A stretch of 64,000 nucleotides of DNA from Nymphaea colorata (GCF_008831285.2 NC_045139.1:25092412-25156411); one strand, 5' to 3'. Shown: positions 1 to 12,800, numbered from the stretch's first letter. Program-made: numbers and translations. The notes: generated from the letters alone by a model not told the origin.

Positions 1-1850
1 ATCGAACCGGTTTAATCTTAATGGGCCTAGAACGGGTCCGTTAGAACCCGATCCGGACCCGCCCGGCCTATCGTGCGTGGCGGTTTCGGGAGACTGAAAT
101 GCCTCCCGCCACCGCTGCCCTAGCCCAACGGCAGGGGTGATGGGGCGGCGGGAAACGTTTCAAACGGCCCTCCCACCGGACGTGGGACATTTTCCGGTGG
201 TCGCCGAGTGCCGTACGGCACCTGGCGACACTGCTGGCCACTCCCTATGGCTGGTGGGTGAGGACACCATTATGGAACCGGGTCGGGTCAACATGACCCG
301 ACCCGGGTCCGACCGCCTCCCGCTCGACCGAACAGGCGGTTTCAGGCATCGAAAAACCTCCGCTTCCTGCTAAGCCCCGAACGGCGATCCTTCTCCAATA
401 GGCTAAGAATGGGCGCCGGAGGGTCGCACAGTCCCGTCCGGCGCCGGCGAACCCGATGGACCAAAAACTGTGCGAAGATGGGCGCTTGCCCTTTCTCCCG
501 CATCTTTTCCCGGTTTCCCCTTTCTCCAAATTAGGGCGTCTGCTAACGGTGGCGGGAGAAGAACCGGGGTAGGCACTGGAGGGTCGAACGGCCCCGTTCG
601 GCGATGGCGAAACCCACCGGTGGCCTCCCTTCCCCAACGACGCCCTTCAACGGAAGGCCAACGCGTTTCCCTTTCCCTTTCCACTTCTTCCACGCTTCTG
701 CCCTATTCCCTTTGCGTGAAGATAGAATGCAAAGGGGAAAACGCGCAGCGGAAACATAGAGTGGGCCCATAACCCATTGTTGGAGCTCTGCGAGGAATCA
801 AGATAGCGCACAAAAGAAAATGCAGAAATTGAAAACCATTCATAGATTCATGTGTTTCATAGGGCGAAAGTAGAACCTATAGAGGCGACCGCCGACTGAA
901 TGTCGGCGGCTGTTGGTAGAACGGCTACAGTCCCCATAGAGTCGTTGTCCAACGGAGGTAGTGGCGGCGGCAGCGGCAATGGGTTTCTCTCCTCAGTCAT
1001 AGCAGCCCAATGATGGGGACAGGCAATTCACGTATGACTATCGGGACCGATTACCCAGACGGTAAAAACTGAATGTGTCTCACTCCATCACAAGACACGA
1101 GTATTTATACTTAAGTGTTCGAAACGGATATGGACCTGTATCGATGCAGAACTATCCAGATGGGGAAATCCCAACAAACCCCTCTATCCTCTCGCTTTTC
1201 GTGCAACGACCCATAAAGTAGTAGAGAGGGTTTGAGAGTCCTGAGGGACAGAAGCCCAAGACCGACAGATCTACTGAGAACGCCTGGAGAAGCCTTCGCC
1301 GCTTCCCCCTTTTGTCGTTGTCGCTGCTTCTTTTCCGGTCATGACCCAAGACCCTACATAGAGGGTTTGAGAGCGTCTGGTGCTCAGTCGGACATCTTCA
1401 TCACCATGACAGCAAAAAGGATTTGAAAGGCCTTAGAGTTTGTTGATCGCACCTCCAGACATTCTCCTCGCAACAACCCAAACCCCTACAAAGAGAGTTC
1501 CATAGCCCCTGCTGCTTGCTGGCTGCAGCTCTGTCGTCCTTTTATCACGGTAGTAGCAAAGAGGTGCTCATTGGCCCTCTGCCTCGCGGTGGTAGTAAAG
1601 ATCCCAAGCCATCCTCCTCGCAGTGGCAGAAGAGATCCCAGGCCATCCTCCTCGCAGTGGCAGAAGAGAGGCACTCACTGGTCGTCTTCCTCGCACTGAT
1701 AGCAGAGCCTTCCTCACGCTGGTAGTAGAGGCATGCTGGTTGCAGCGGTGGCCGAGTGAAGAAGAGTCAAAAGACAATGGACGAAACCCTACTAGAGAAG
1801 GGTTCTCGTGAGAGGAAAGAGAAGATCAAGCAAAAAATCAGAAAGAATCG
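1..1850. other. GC-rich stretch, no recognised gene
   Basis: The first 1.8 kb is clearly richer in G+C than the following 4 kb. Open frames on both strands are short (under 130 codons), overlap each other and match no family I recognise. At 405-640 there are two similar blocks with the pattern GGAGGGTCG...CCCCGTTCGGCG, which suggests an old internal duplication. It could be part of an LTR or leader of an element that begins left of the window, but no LTR end, primer site or coding domain is visible to support that. Confidence 0.4.
1577..1733. repeat. Minisatellite-like tandem repeat, about 35-38 bp units
   Basis: Successive units begin with CCTCGCAGTGGCAGAAGAG or close variants (CCTCGCGGTGGTAGTAAAG, CCTCGCACTGATAGCAGAG, CCTCACGCTGGTAGTAGAG). 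The first two to three units also share ATCCCARGCCATCCT. The later units are shorter and more diverged. No coding role is evident. Confidence 0.75.
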
Positions 1851-1869
1851 GGTCGGAGCGACTTTATAG

Positions 1870-2100
1870 TCAAAGTATGAAATTTACAAATTTAGTCCAC
1901 CATTTCACAAAAATTAATGCCGCAACATTTTTGCTAAAAACTTTTTCAAAGAGAGGTTTGTGAAAGTTGAAAATTATAGATTTAGTCCACATCAATATTT
2001 AAAAAAAAAAAAACACTGTCAAATTTTACAAAAAATTAATGCTACGACGTTTTTACAAAAAACTTTTTCAAAAAGAGGCTTGCGAAAGTTCAATTTAGTT
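1870..2100. repeat. AT-rich diverged direct duplication, about 110 bp
   Basis: The pattern TTTAGTCCAC...AAAAATTAATGC...CTTTTTCAAAGAGAGGTTTG(T)GAAAGTT occurs at about 1880-1970 and again at about 1982-2090 with substitutions and an A-tract expansion. The stretch from here to about 2380 is AT-rich and I see no gene in it. Confidence 0.6.
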
Positions 2101-2617
2101 TAAAACCAGAATTTTATTCAAAATTGCACAGTGATACCCTTAGACATGTTAAAAATTGCTAAAAAAGGGTTTCAAAAATAGTTTTAAAAATAAAAAAGGA
2201 AAATCTCGTTATAAAATTTAAAATTGAGATCTCCTTGCTGATAAGTGATATTTTAAAATATTGTTGGAGACTTCTAGACATAATGTTTTTATGATGCATG
2301 TACTCTAACGGTGGTTTGCCTTTTTTTTATTGTTTTTTTTACTTGCAATTATAATTCAAACCTTAGAAATGACTTCTAGAGGGGGAGCCTCAGAACTAAC
2401 CAAACTGAAAAACTTAATGGAGCCAACTTTCATGCATGGAAGCATATGATCATGCTAGTCTTCACTTCTGAAAGACTAATTCATGTCATCAACAAACTTT
2501 TCCCCAATTTAGGAGACAAGCCCACAGATGAGGAAAAGAAAGCATATGATACCTTTGATACTGATGACTTAATGGTTAAAACTATCATGTTAACCTTCAT
2601 GGAAGATGTAGATCGGG

Positions 2618-3260
2618 GTGTTTGAGGACTTTTCAAGAGTCAAGGAGATGTTTGATTCTATCTCCTCAAAGTATAACACCACTATTATGATGCACGTTCA
2701 ATTACTTAACACCACTATTATGATGCACGTTCAATTACTTCTAAGACAGTATAATTCATATAAAATGAAGGAGTCAGATAGCATGGTTGATCATATTAAC
2801 AAGATGTTGGTCATGGCTAAAGACCTAGCCGTAGTAGAAAATGTGATATTTGACAACATGCATATTTGTATGATCCTGAATAGTCTACCTCCTTCTTGGG
2901 ATATGACAATCACTGCTTTGAGTCTCCAGTTTGACACTCTAACTTTAGAGAAACTCCTCATTCAATTAGCTATTTAGCAAGAATACCTGGAGAAAAAATG
3001 CAGAACTAATGATAGTCCAAAATAAACCTATTAGCAATCATGTGCCTGTAAGACCCAAACAATTTAAAAAGAGAAACGATGGCAAGTTTGAGGGCAATTT
3101 TGTAGGTACTCAATGACCTCAAAAAGCCATAGTGAAATGTTACAGCTACGGAAACCCTGGGCACATCAAGAACAACCACAGGACAAGGTTTTCAAACAAG
3201 AAGAACAACAATCGTCAAGACAACAACAGGAGGAAAAATCAAAGAAACTTTAACAGAGAA
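2618..3260 (+). pseudogene. Copia Gag relic (UBN2-type, broken zinc knuckle)
   Basis: The frame at 2618-2977 carries the capsid-like pattern of plant copia Gag (DHINKMLVMAKDLA, then LNSLPPSWDMTITAL). It stops at 2975-2977 and resumes in other frames. The zinc knuckle lies near 3139-3180: the expected C-x2-C-x4-H-x4-C reads C-x2-Y-x4-H-x4-H, so two of the four zinc ligands have been replaced. A 33-bp in-frame duplication lies inside it (see 2675-2740). Confidence 0.75.
2675..2740 (+). repeat. 33-bp perfect tandem duplication inside copia gag
   Basis: The unit beginning AACACCACTATTATGATG occurs twice in direct succession (2675-2707 and 2708-2740). It is 33 bp, so it adds eleven codons without shifting the frame. 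The near-perfect identity inside an otherwise decayed element indicates that the duplication is recent compared with the element. Confidence 0.9.
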
Positions 3261-3406
3261 GTCATTTGTGTTGTGTGAGAGTGTTTATTCGGATATAGAG
3301 ATCTGACTGGTTGGTGGGTAGATTCAGGGGCTACCCGTCATAAACAAAAATGAAAGAAGGTGTGATTCGTTTGAAAGACCTGGGTTCGGGAGTTCAAAAT
3401 GTCTGA

Positions 3407-4588
3407 ATGAAAAATAACTCATATTGTGATGTCATGGGAGTCGGGTCATATCGACTAAATGTTAGAGGCACCAGTGTCATTCTTAATAAAGTTTTGTATG
3501 TTCCTTCCATAAAGAGAAACCTAGTGTCTGTCTTCGCTCTGACTAAGAATGGTTTTGAAGTTCATTTTGTTCCAGGAAAAGTCACAGTGGAAAAATATGG
3601 GAGGACCATGTTTGAAGAGAAATATGTAAAAAAACACGACATGTTTAAACTCAATAAAATGAATAAAGCTTCAAGTTCTACTTATATTGGATGCGCATTG
3701 ATTGTGAGTGTGAACTTATGGAATGAAAGATTAAGCCATTTAAGTGTCAATTAGATGAAGATTCTAGCTATAATACTCGATAAAAATATAAATGATTTCA
3801 TGAAATTTGAATCCTGTTTATATAGAAAGATGGCAAGAAAGCCCTTCCCGTCCAAAGTGATACATGCCACTGATCTATTGGAGATCATCCATACAAATAT
3901 TTGTGGACCTTTCAAGGACCTACCACTTAGTAGCATGTCATATTTCATAACTTTCATTAATGACATCTCAAGTTTTGGATATCTTTATATGATCAAACAC
4001 AAATCTAAAGCACATGAAAAATTCAAGAAATATAAAAATGAAGTCTAAAGTCAGCTTGGAAAATATATCAAGGTTGTAATGTTAAATCAAAGTGGTAAGT
4101 ATACATAAAATTACTTCCTTGAACACTCAAAGACCTTGGAATTATTAGGCAAAGAACAATGTCTAGAATGCCACAACAAAATGGTGTCGCTGAGAGGTGC
4201 AACAGAACCCTCTTAAACAATGTGAGATCCATGTTGACAGGTGCACAATTACTCAAAGTATTTTGATGTGAATGTTGTGTTAATAGCTATGTATACAATG
4301 AATCGACTGCTCTTCAAAGCCGTCATGACCACTCCTTATGAGATATAGACTGATATAAAACCAGATCTGAGACATTTGAAGAGATGGTGATCTGTAACCC
4401 ATATGAAAATTCTGGATCCAAAAATGGATAAACTAAATAACATATCTATAAGATGTGTGTTTATTGGATATCCGAAAGGATGCAAAAGCTACAGATTATA
4501 TCACTCAACTATGGGGCTTATTGAAAGTAAGGTTGTAGGGTTCCTAGAAGAACTCTATAACAAAGACAATGATATAGTAGAAGATTAA
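3407..4588 (+). pseudogene. Copia protease/GAG-pre-integrase/integrase relic
   Basis: The frame 3407-3754 shows the post-protease pattern LNKVLYVPSIKRNLVSV and then a GAG-pre-integrase part (LWNERLSHLSVN). 3755-4048 continues with integrase-like sequence (FITFINDISSFGYLYMIKHKS). Downstream frames contain the QQNGVAERCNRTL-type segment and the SIRCVFIGYPKGCKSYRLY segment that ends copia integrases. Several stops and frameshifts separate them, so no working integrase can be made. Confidence 0.75.
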
Positions 4589-4739
4589 ACCAATCTACTA
4601 GATGATCTAATTTATTTAGAAGAATAGTCCAGCAATGAACCGACTGGGAAACAGTTTGGTAATAAATCAACTGTGTATGAACCTTCTAAGGAATAGTTTG
4701 GCAAGGAACCGACTGGATAACAGTTTAGTAATGAACCAA

Positions 4740-6420
4740 CTGATTCAAGTACCTCATTTTCTCAGATTTTGTCAGGTCATAAAATACTCAGTTCTCCTCC
4801 ATATTTGAATGATTATTATGTATATCTAGCAGAGGAACTATGCTATTTAACAGATATTAACGTAATGTCCGACAATCTGACATATGATGAAACAATAAAC
4901 TCGCATGAATAATCAGATTGGGTAAATACTATGGATGAGGAAACTTAATTCATAGAATAGAATAAAGTCTGAGAACTAGTAGAATTTTATAAGGATAGAG
5001 AATCCATTGTGTGTAAATGGGTGCTGAAGAAAAAGTATAAAGCTAATAGATCAGTAAAAAATTCTAAAGCAAGACTGGTGGCAAAAGGTTTTTCCCAAAA
5101 GGAATGAATTAATTACTTAGAAACATGTTCACCAGTTGTAAATTTTGCATCAATTAGAATAATTCTAGCTATCGTAGCTTTTTATGACTTGGATATTTGT
5201 CAGATGGATGTGAGGACTGCTTTTATGAATGATGCGTTAAAAGAAACCATATATATGACTTAACCACAATGATATGTCATCAAAGAAAATAAAGATAACG
5301 TGTACAAGTTTAATAAATCACTGTACGGTTTGAAGCAGTTGTCAAGACAGTGCTATATTGCCTTTCATAAGGCAATCACAATGCTCAGATATGTAGCAAA
5401 TCTGCTAGACCATTGTGCCTATATCTAAAAAAGTGAGAGTCTCTTTTGCATTATGTCACTATATATTAATGACATTTTATTGACTAGAAAGAAAAACAAT
5501 ATGATACTCAAAACAATGACTTGGTTCAATGAGAACTTCGAAATAAAAGACATGGGTGAAGCATCCTATATATTAGGAATAAAGATCACTCGAGATAGAG
5601 ACTCAATAATTCTAAGTTTGAGCAAAGAATGATATTTTGATTATATCTTAAATAAGTTTTATATGCAAGATTGCAAACCTATTGGAACTTTCATTGCTAA
5701 AGGAAAAATCTAAGCAGAAGTGATTGTCCCAGTGAAAGACAATAGAAATTAAGTGTTCCATATGCTTAGACTTTTGGCAGGTTAATATATCTAATGTTGT
5801 GCATAAGACTGGACATAAGCTTTCCTATTGGTCTGGTTGAGCCGCTACCAAAGTAATCCTGATTGGCCTCATTGGAAAGCAGTTAAAAGAAATTTTCCAT
5901 ATATGAAAGAAACAAAAGGGCTGACATTGTCCTACCAAGATGATGAATTAAATCTTGTTGGCTATTCCGATGTAGATTTTGATGGTTGTAAAGACGACAG
6001 TAAGTCTACATCTGGATATATTTTTCTCTTTGAAGGTGGAGCAATAGTTGGTCATGTAAGAAACAATGATATGTTGTTCAGCACACACAAGAAGCAGAAT
6101 ATGTAGCATGCAATGTCGCAACTACCTTTACTGTTTGGATAAATCGATTCCTAAAAACTTGAAGTTAGATTTTTATCATGAGCCAGTTCAACTATACTAT
6201 GATAATCAACAGCAATATCTCTTACGAAAAGTATTGTTGTTATCTCAAATTGTAAACATGTATTGGTGAAATACCATTATGTTCCCAAAATGATTGAGAA
6301 AAATAAAACCTCAGTTGATTACATACTTATAAATGATATGGTAATTGATCTCTTAACTAAGGGAATATCTGAAGATATGTTTACCAAGCATGTAGCACAT
6401 ATGAGACTAAGATATATTTG
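4740..6420 (+). pseudogene. Copia reverse transcriptase/RNase H relic
   Basis: Scattered in-frame pieces give the copia RT landmarks: VCKWVLKKKYKAN and KARLVAKGFSQKE near 5000-5110, the QMDVRTAFMNDALKE block near 5200, LYGLKQ near 5325, and the catalytic box near 5460, which reads YIND where copia elements have YVDD. RNase H remains at 5828-6106 (GYSDVDFDGCKDDSKSTSG) and about 6100-6420. The frame holds many stops. Confidence 0.8.
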
Positions 6421-6573
6421 AAAGGTTGCGATGGACAGCCGTTGAAAGGAAAACCTCGCTACCTTGCAAAAAGTACAAGTAACAATAGATAAACCAATTA
6501 TGGAAGTCACATAACTAAAAATTGAGGAAAGCCACATATAGTGGAAGCAAACTGGCGCTTTTATGGCCAAGTG

Positions 6574-6700
6574 GGAGATGTTGGATAGTGGCCCCGAGTC
6601 TTATCTTTGCATTTCGTAACTGCAAGGGGGCCCACTCACCGTTACGAGATAAACTTGTAAACAACTTTTCAAATAAAGTTTTTATTAAATAGGGATTGAG
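6574..6700 (+). repeat. Start of copia 3' LTR relic
   Basis: After the purine tract AAGTGGGAGA the sequence TGTTGGATAGTGGCCCC begins an LTR-like segment. A matching 5' LTR is not present in the window and the 3' limit is unclear; the (GA)n tract at 6698 may lie within it. Confidence 0.45.
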
Positions 6701-6717
6701 AGAGAGAGAGAGAGAGA
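6696..6717. repeat. (GA)n microsatellite
   Basis: An uninterrupted run of about ten GA units follows the relic LTR. Confidence 0.9.
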
Positions 6718-6719
6718 CA

Positions 6720-7387
6720 TACCTTTCATATGTCTGTTAACACTTGAAAATGAAGCATACCAAGCCTTCGGTTGTTTACTCCTTGTGGGTATCGGTGACT
6801 CTTTGACTCAAGTCATCGGTTGCAAAGGTAACAGGAAGCTATTTCATATGAAAGTGTTTCATCCCATTTTCTTTGTCTCCACAACTCTCTCTCACTCCGT
6901 TCTGCTGATGGATGGTCGAGGGATGATCCAATTTTTGTTGGTTTGCTATTTCATGAATTCATGGGGATTCTGACAGAAAACCCATGTTTCCTTTCTGGAA
7001 GATGTAAATGAAAAGTTGCAAAATTTGCTGTTTTCTTTTTTCCTTGTTCGGTTGCCAACATACTCGTTAGTTTGGAAGTTTAGAATGTTTCCAGGAAAAA
7101 GGGAAAACGTACTTGACAGATCTCCTTCTCCTGATCTTTGTGTTCTGCTTCTTGGTGGGACCATGAAAACAGAGCCATCAGACATGCAAGTTATTTTGGT
7201 TTCTCTTGCAATTGAAAAAAAAAATGGCTTCACTTCCTCGAAGGCTTGGACATATGTGGTTGTTTACACATAGGTCCAATTAGAATAGGGCTTTTGGATT
7301 GATTAACTCTACGCTTCCAGAAAACCACTTAGAAAATAAGTTATGTTATTAACTTGTGTCTTATTTTTCCAATTTCCTGGCTTGCAG
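6720..7387. other. No recognised gene; intron or 5' flank of ADH relic
   Basis: This stretch would have to hold the upstream ADH exon(s), including the codon for the first catalytic zinc ligand. I searched for the conserved block before the GQ-PLFPRIFGHE exon and did not find it on either strand. The last part (about 7320-7387) looks like a normal plant intron end: T-rich, then TTGCAG. Confidence 0.5.
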
Positions 7388-7433
7388 GGCAGAAGCCATT
7401 ATTCCCCAGAATTTTTGGACATGAGGTTGGCGG
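7388..7433 (+). pseudogene. ADH exon with catalytic-zinc His
   Basis: The 46-bp exon lies between TTGCAG and a perfect GTGAGT donor. It encodes the conserved block Q-K-PLFPRIFGHEVGG, whose GHE histidine is the second catalytic-zinc ligand of the family. Flanking phases agree with plant ADH genes. This is the first exon seen; the preceding exon(s) are missing. Confidence 0.85.
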
Positions 7434-7748
7434 GTGAGTTTTTCTGTCTTGGTCTTTTTCTAACTTTGGACTTTTAGCATCTATTTTCTTCTTTTTTTCT
7501 TGTGTGAGAAAATCTTCCTAGAGAAACACAACTGTTAACACTTCACAAATCCATCAGGGATTTTTTTTTTTCACTCACACAAAATTTGTCAAACTTGTAT
7601 AATCATAACTGCAGCATAGGTTACATGGGTTTCTGCTACTCAACATCACAGTTGCAGTTTGTAGCCTATAATTTAAGTTTATGAAACATCAGTGTAATGG
7701 AGTTTTTATTTTTCTAACACTCAGAATGGCTGATTTTCAATTTTGCAG

Positions 7749-8072
7749 GATTGTTGAGTGTCAGTGAAGGCGTGACTGATCTTCAGATGAGTGACCATGT
7801 TCTCCCTATCTTCACTGGGGAATGTGGGGAATGTGCACACTGCAAGTTTGGAGAGAGCAACATGTGCGATCTTCTCATGATCAACACGGACAGGGGAGTG
7901 ATGCTTGCTGATGGGAAATCAAGGTTCTCCATTAAAGGGCAGCCCATCTATCACTTTGTTGGCACCTCCACCTTCAGTCAATACACCATTGTACACGTGG
8001 GTTGCCTTGCCAAGGCCAATCCAAAGGCCCCTCTGGACAAAGTTTGTGTCCTTAGCTATGGAATTTCAACAG
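7749..8072 (+). pseudogene. ADH structural-zinc exon, frameshifted, catalytic Cys changed to Tyr
   Basis: The exon encodes the structural-zinc lobe: [17 protein letters not shown] keeps all four Cys in C-x2-C-x2-C-x7-C spacing, followed by [27 protein letters not shown] and the LSYGISTG block. In ADHs this last block is LSCGISTG and its Cys is the third catalytic-zinc ligand; here the codon is TAT (Tyr). At the 5' end ATTGTTGAG is followed by TGTCAGTGAAGGC, two bases shorter than the family needs, so the frame from the previous exon runs to a TGA at once. The intron after it begins GC, not GT (ACAG/GCAAGG), a rare but tolerated donor class. Confidence 0.85.
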
Positions 8073-8174
8073 GCAAGGGAAACTATTTACTAAATCATTC
8101 TCATTCCATTTCTTTCTGAGAAATTTAAGAAAGTGAAGTTCTCTTAATCGATTGTTCCTTGGAATGGGTTTCAG

Positions 8175-8569
<395 letters not shown>

Positions 8570-8743
8570 TAGACAAACCAGCTTTAGAGGAAACTTATAG
8601 TGAATAAATTTTCCTACTCTTATTCATATTATGTAATGTATTACTTTTTAACTGGACTAAAACACTTCTTTCCTGGATACTAACTTCTTACTTGATAGAA
8701 GACCACTTAATTGTTATTGACCCATTGAAGTGTTTTGGCACTG

Positions 8744-8839
8744 GTAATTGCAGAAAGGACCAATGGTGGGGTTGACAGGAGTGTTGAGTGCACAGGGAAC
8801 ATCAATGCCATGATATCAACATTTGAGTGTGTTCATGAT
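8744..8839 (+). pseudogene. ADH exon with lost splice acceptor
   Basis: The conserved reading [18 protein letters not shown] begins at GTAATTGCAGAA (8744), but the bases before it are CACTG instead of an AG. The nearest AG (8752-8753) is inside the exon and would shift the frame. The donor GTGAGT at 8840 is normal. Confidence 0.75.
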
Positions 8840-8979
8840 GTGAGTGGTGTCCTACACATTCTCGCATTTCTGAGATCTGATTGATTCCTCAAATCAAAAT
8901 GAATTGACTGCACTAAAGTCTTTCTGAACTCAAAGTTTCTTAGTCTCTTCTTTCCTGACGAGTCCTTTCTCTTTTATGG

Positions 8980-9143
8980 GGATGGGGTGTTGCCGTTCTG
9001 GTTGGTGTCTCAAAAGTCAAGACACAGTATTCAAGACACACCCCATCAACTTCTTGAATGAGAAAACACTGAAGGGAACGTTCTATGGTAACTACAAGAC
9101 ACGCACTCACATCCCCGAGGTGGTTGAGTTATATACGAAGAAG
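8980..9143 (+). pseudogene. ADH penultimate exon, copy 1
   Basis: It encodes [11 protein letters not shown], then after a one-base frameshift [24 protein letters not shown] and the PEVVELY-KK end. The expected AG acceptor is absent (TTTTATGGGGATGG). The donor reads AAGAAG/GTCATC. The frameshift lies in the AAAGTCAAGACACAG stretch, where the family needs a multiple of three. Confidence 0.8.
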
Positions 9144-9167
9144 GTCATCATCTCCCTCTCTATGATT

Positions 9168-9342
<175 letters not shown>

Positions 9343-9592
9343 GCATTTATTAGTGATGGCCTGAGAAATGTTGTCACACCCCAACCTTTTGACCCTCAAA
9401 CAAATTTTTTTTATAAACATAAAGCATTGACACCTTTGAGTGTGTTCATGATGTGAGTGGTGTCCTACACATTCTTGGATTTCTGAGATCTGATTGATTC
9501 CTCAAATCAAAATGAATTGACTGCACTAAAGTCTTTCTGAACTCAAAGTTTCTTAGTCTCTTCTTTCCTGACGAGTCCTTTCTCTTTTATGG

Positions 9593-9756
9593 GGATGGGG
9601 TGTTGCCGTTCTGGTTGGTGTCTCAAAAGTCAAGACACAGTATTCAAGACACACCCCATCAACTTCTTGAATGAGAAAACACTGAACGGAATGTTCTATG
9701 GTAACTACAAGACATGCACTCACATCCCCGGGGTGGTTGAGTTATACATGAAGAAG
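9593..9756 (+). pseudogene. ADH penultimate exon, copy 2
   Basis: The duplicate of 8980-9143 has only a few base changes (NGMFYGNYK against KGTFYGNYK) and carries the same missing acceptor and the same one-base frameshift. Those lesions therefore predate the duplication. Confidence 0.85.
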
Positions 9757-9778
9757 GTCATCATCTCCCTCTCTCTGA

Positions 9779-9781
9779 TTG

Positions 9782-9841
<60 letters not shown>
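9779..9841. repeat. (AT)n(GT)n microsatellite in duplicated ADH intron
   Basis: This is the shorter allele-like version of the tract at 9168; it lacks the AC block. Confidence 0.95.
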
Positions 9842-9869
9842 TCTTGCATTTATTAGTGATGGCCTGAGA

Positions 9870-9874
9870 AATGT
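9870..9874. repeat. Target-site duplication AATGT, left
   Basis: AATGT precedes the LTR start TGTCACACCCC and recurs directly after the right LTR (20397-20401). Confidence 0.92.
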
Positions 9875-12800
9875 TGTCACACCCCAACCTTTTAACCCTC
9901 AAACAAATTTTTTTTATAAACATAAAGCATTGAAATGCGACTATACAACAATTCCAAAAAGGATGGAGCTATGTCATTTGAAACCATTGGGCAAACTTTC
10001 ATTTATATAACAATTTCAATTCATACAAAGTCACATCTATCTGTATGACAAAAATGCCCCAAGCAAAAACTTTGATGCCTAATACAAATAAGACATCAAA
10101 AAAGACCTCCCCAGTACGATGTGAGTGAAGCCATCTGATCAACCTACTGCCCCGGGTCCACCAAAACCTGAAAAAGAAATAACTGAAGGTTTATCCTTCG
10201 CAGTATGGTAACAAGCCAGGAAAATCTCAAACCCTCTTAGATAAGGCTCAAATCTAAGAACAATCATAAAAACAATCTATCGTCATGTCGTGTCAGGGCA
10301 TAGGCACATCATTTGCCAAGAAAACCCCTAACATAGACCATGACATGAAAAGACCACTCAAGGGCCACAGAAACACAATCTCAATCATATGCAATGCATG
10401 CTTAAACATTTCATTTCAGTCATAGCATTCACATGCCCATCAATCACATACATTCGTTCACACACATTTCATTCACATACATTCATTTTCATTAGCTTTA
10501 GTGAATTGACAGATCCTGTGGGTGCAAACACAGGCACGTGTACACCGCGGGCGGTCCGTAGCCGAGAAAATACCCCCGTGGTGGCTCAGAACAGTATGGA
10601 TCCATTCATCCGCTGCAGCGGTAGAGCACTCATCCATGAATGTGTGAATTCCAAGGAGAGATATTCAGCCTTCCCTAGGACACCCAGGTTGGGAAGGCGG
10701 GAGCCCATGCTTCAAGCACAACACACAACAGTACCCTGGAGCCTTGCACTGCCTGCGCTCTGAACAGGCGAGACCAGTGGTGAAAACGGGACATCTCCCA
10801 ACACATAGCCACATCCCACTGGCCTCTCATCTCTTATTCTTTCATTATTACCATTATAATTGCACAATCACAGAATGACCGGCTAGCTCATGAGGTTGGC
10901 TCACTTCACGAGTGCACCCACACCTCCAATTGCCTCCCCACGAGGTCTACACATAACATTAACCATCATAGCTAGCCGTCATACAATACGGGTACCACTA
11001 CCCTCCAATTCCAATCAATTGCATTATTGCCCACGGCAATACATATGCAACAATTCACAACATTCACATTCATAAAAATTCATATCTTATCAAACACATC
11101 AATCAGATCTTTCAAAACTTGGCCAAATCCCAAAGAGTAGTCTCGATCCGTGATGGCTCGTATCAGTCTTATGCAATTATCATTCTATGATGCTCTCTAA
11201 TGCACAATCGGGGTCGAGGAGACACTCGACACGATACCCCACCTCATCTGTCCTAAGTAGTTATCAATTCTTGCATGCACATGCAAATGCGTAACAGTTT
11301 TTAAAACAAGCTTCTAATAACTTTCCAAAACAGAACTTGTCACATGACAAATTATTCACAGTCACACACATCAATCACACCTTTCAAAACATAGTCAATC
11401 AATCACACCTTTCAAATCTTAGCCAAACCACAGACAGTAGTCTCGATCCGTGATTGGCTCGTATCTGTCCTAGACAATTATCATTCTAGGATGCTTTTTA
11501 ATGCATAATTGGGGTTCAGGAGACACTCGACTTGATACCCCACCTCATCTGTCCTAAACAGTTATCAATTCTAGCATGCACATGCAAAGGCGTAACATTT
11601 TCAAAAAAATCACTAATAGCCTTTCAAAACCCTTCATATCATATATCAATTCATGTACTTGCATACACACATTCATTCTCAAAACAATCATTCAGTTCAC
11701 ATCACAAATCCTAGAATCCCATGACACTAGGAACACACATTCACACATTTGCCCAGGCAGGGATTTTCCTGGAATGTCGCCATACCTATCACACACCCTC
11801 AAAACTCTTCAAAATGCCTCGAGCTTTGAATCTGGTCGCTCAAGGTCGACTGGACGTGCCCGGTGTACCTGCAGACGTAACCACAAAGTAAGATTTCTAC
11901 CAAATACCTTACGATCCAAACATACATAAAACAACATCATTGAGGCGCATGTCATTGCCTCAAGAAGGTGTCGACCCAATGCTTCGATCAATCCATCCTT
12001 AACACATTTCTCATTAACTTTCCTTTAGTTGAGGCGTCTTCCCAATATGCACACCTCCTTCCTACCAACAAATACCACCCACGTCGACCAAGGTGCCCCA
12101 AGCATTCCCAAAGACGGTCCTACGCTTTCCACAACATCACTAACTCTACCATTTTTCCAAAAGCTTCAAAAATCAACAACTCATGCTAAAGAGAGTGATA
12201 TACGCATGGATTCTTGTTCTTCTCACCAATAGTCATAAACTTCCCCCTAAATAACAACATCGCTAAAAAGCTATCGAAAACATCAAAACATGAGTCTAGC
12301 ATACTTAAACAATAATTATATATGCTCTAACAAATATTACTCAACAATCTAAGCTCGATTAGGTCTTGCTCACCCCAATACAAGAGCTCAAACTGCTGCA
12401 ATGCTTCCGGCAGCCACCTCACGAGTCCAAGTGGTCTCCAAGCAGATAAAATCCTTCAATGCCGCCACCACCAAGGCCTACAAGTCACTGTTATGAGAGG
12501 GAAGACCAGTCCCCCAAACTGAAATCCGATCACATAATCGTAAATAGGGTCAGATTTAGTGAAAAAGAGGTCAAAAGAAGGGTCCGCCGTTTGAGCAGGA
12601 CCTCCCGTAGCTGCTAGGGAGGAAGCTAAAGTCAAATGGGAGAAACAGGGTACGAGAGGATGGGAGTGAGGCTACACACGTGAGGGAGACAGTGAGAGAG
12701 GAGAAACCCAATGTTCGGGTGAGGGAGAGAGAGACCGCATGAGCAGGAGAGGGGAAGCGTGGCAACAAAGAGAGACATGGGCAAAGAGGGTTCAAATAGA

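Larger units (their letters stand above)
2380..6700 (+). mobile_element. Decayed Ty1/copia retrotransposon
   Basis: Copia domains follow each other in the normal order on the plus strand: Gag, zinc knuckle, GAG-pre-integrase, integrase, reverse transcriptase, RNase H, polypurine tract and an LTR start. All are broken by many stops and frameshifts. A 5' LTR and a primer-binding site were not found, so the left boundary is set at the first Gag-like codons. The right side has a purine-rich tract (about 6566-6577, AAGTGGGAGA) followed by TGTTGGATAG, typical of a copia 3' LTR start. It is much older than the copia element at 25182. Confidence 0.85.
9435..9933 (+). repeat. Tandem duplication, copy 2
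   Basis: This repeats 8822-9434, with a shorter microsatellite, and runs directly into the full LTR at 9875. Copy 2 therefore contains the authentic AATGT target duplication (9870-9874) and LTR start, while copy 1 holds only the first 59 LTR bases. Confidence 0.9.

Noticed and set aside
6946-7273. Open frames on both strands just upstream of the ADH exons as the missing ADH N-terminus
   Set aside because: Neither frame carries the conserved CHTD-type zinc block or the NAD-independent N-terminal pattern of ADH.
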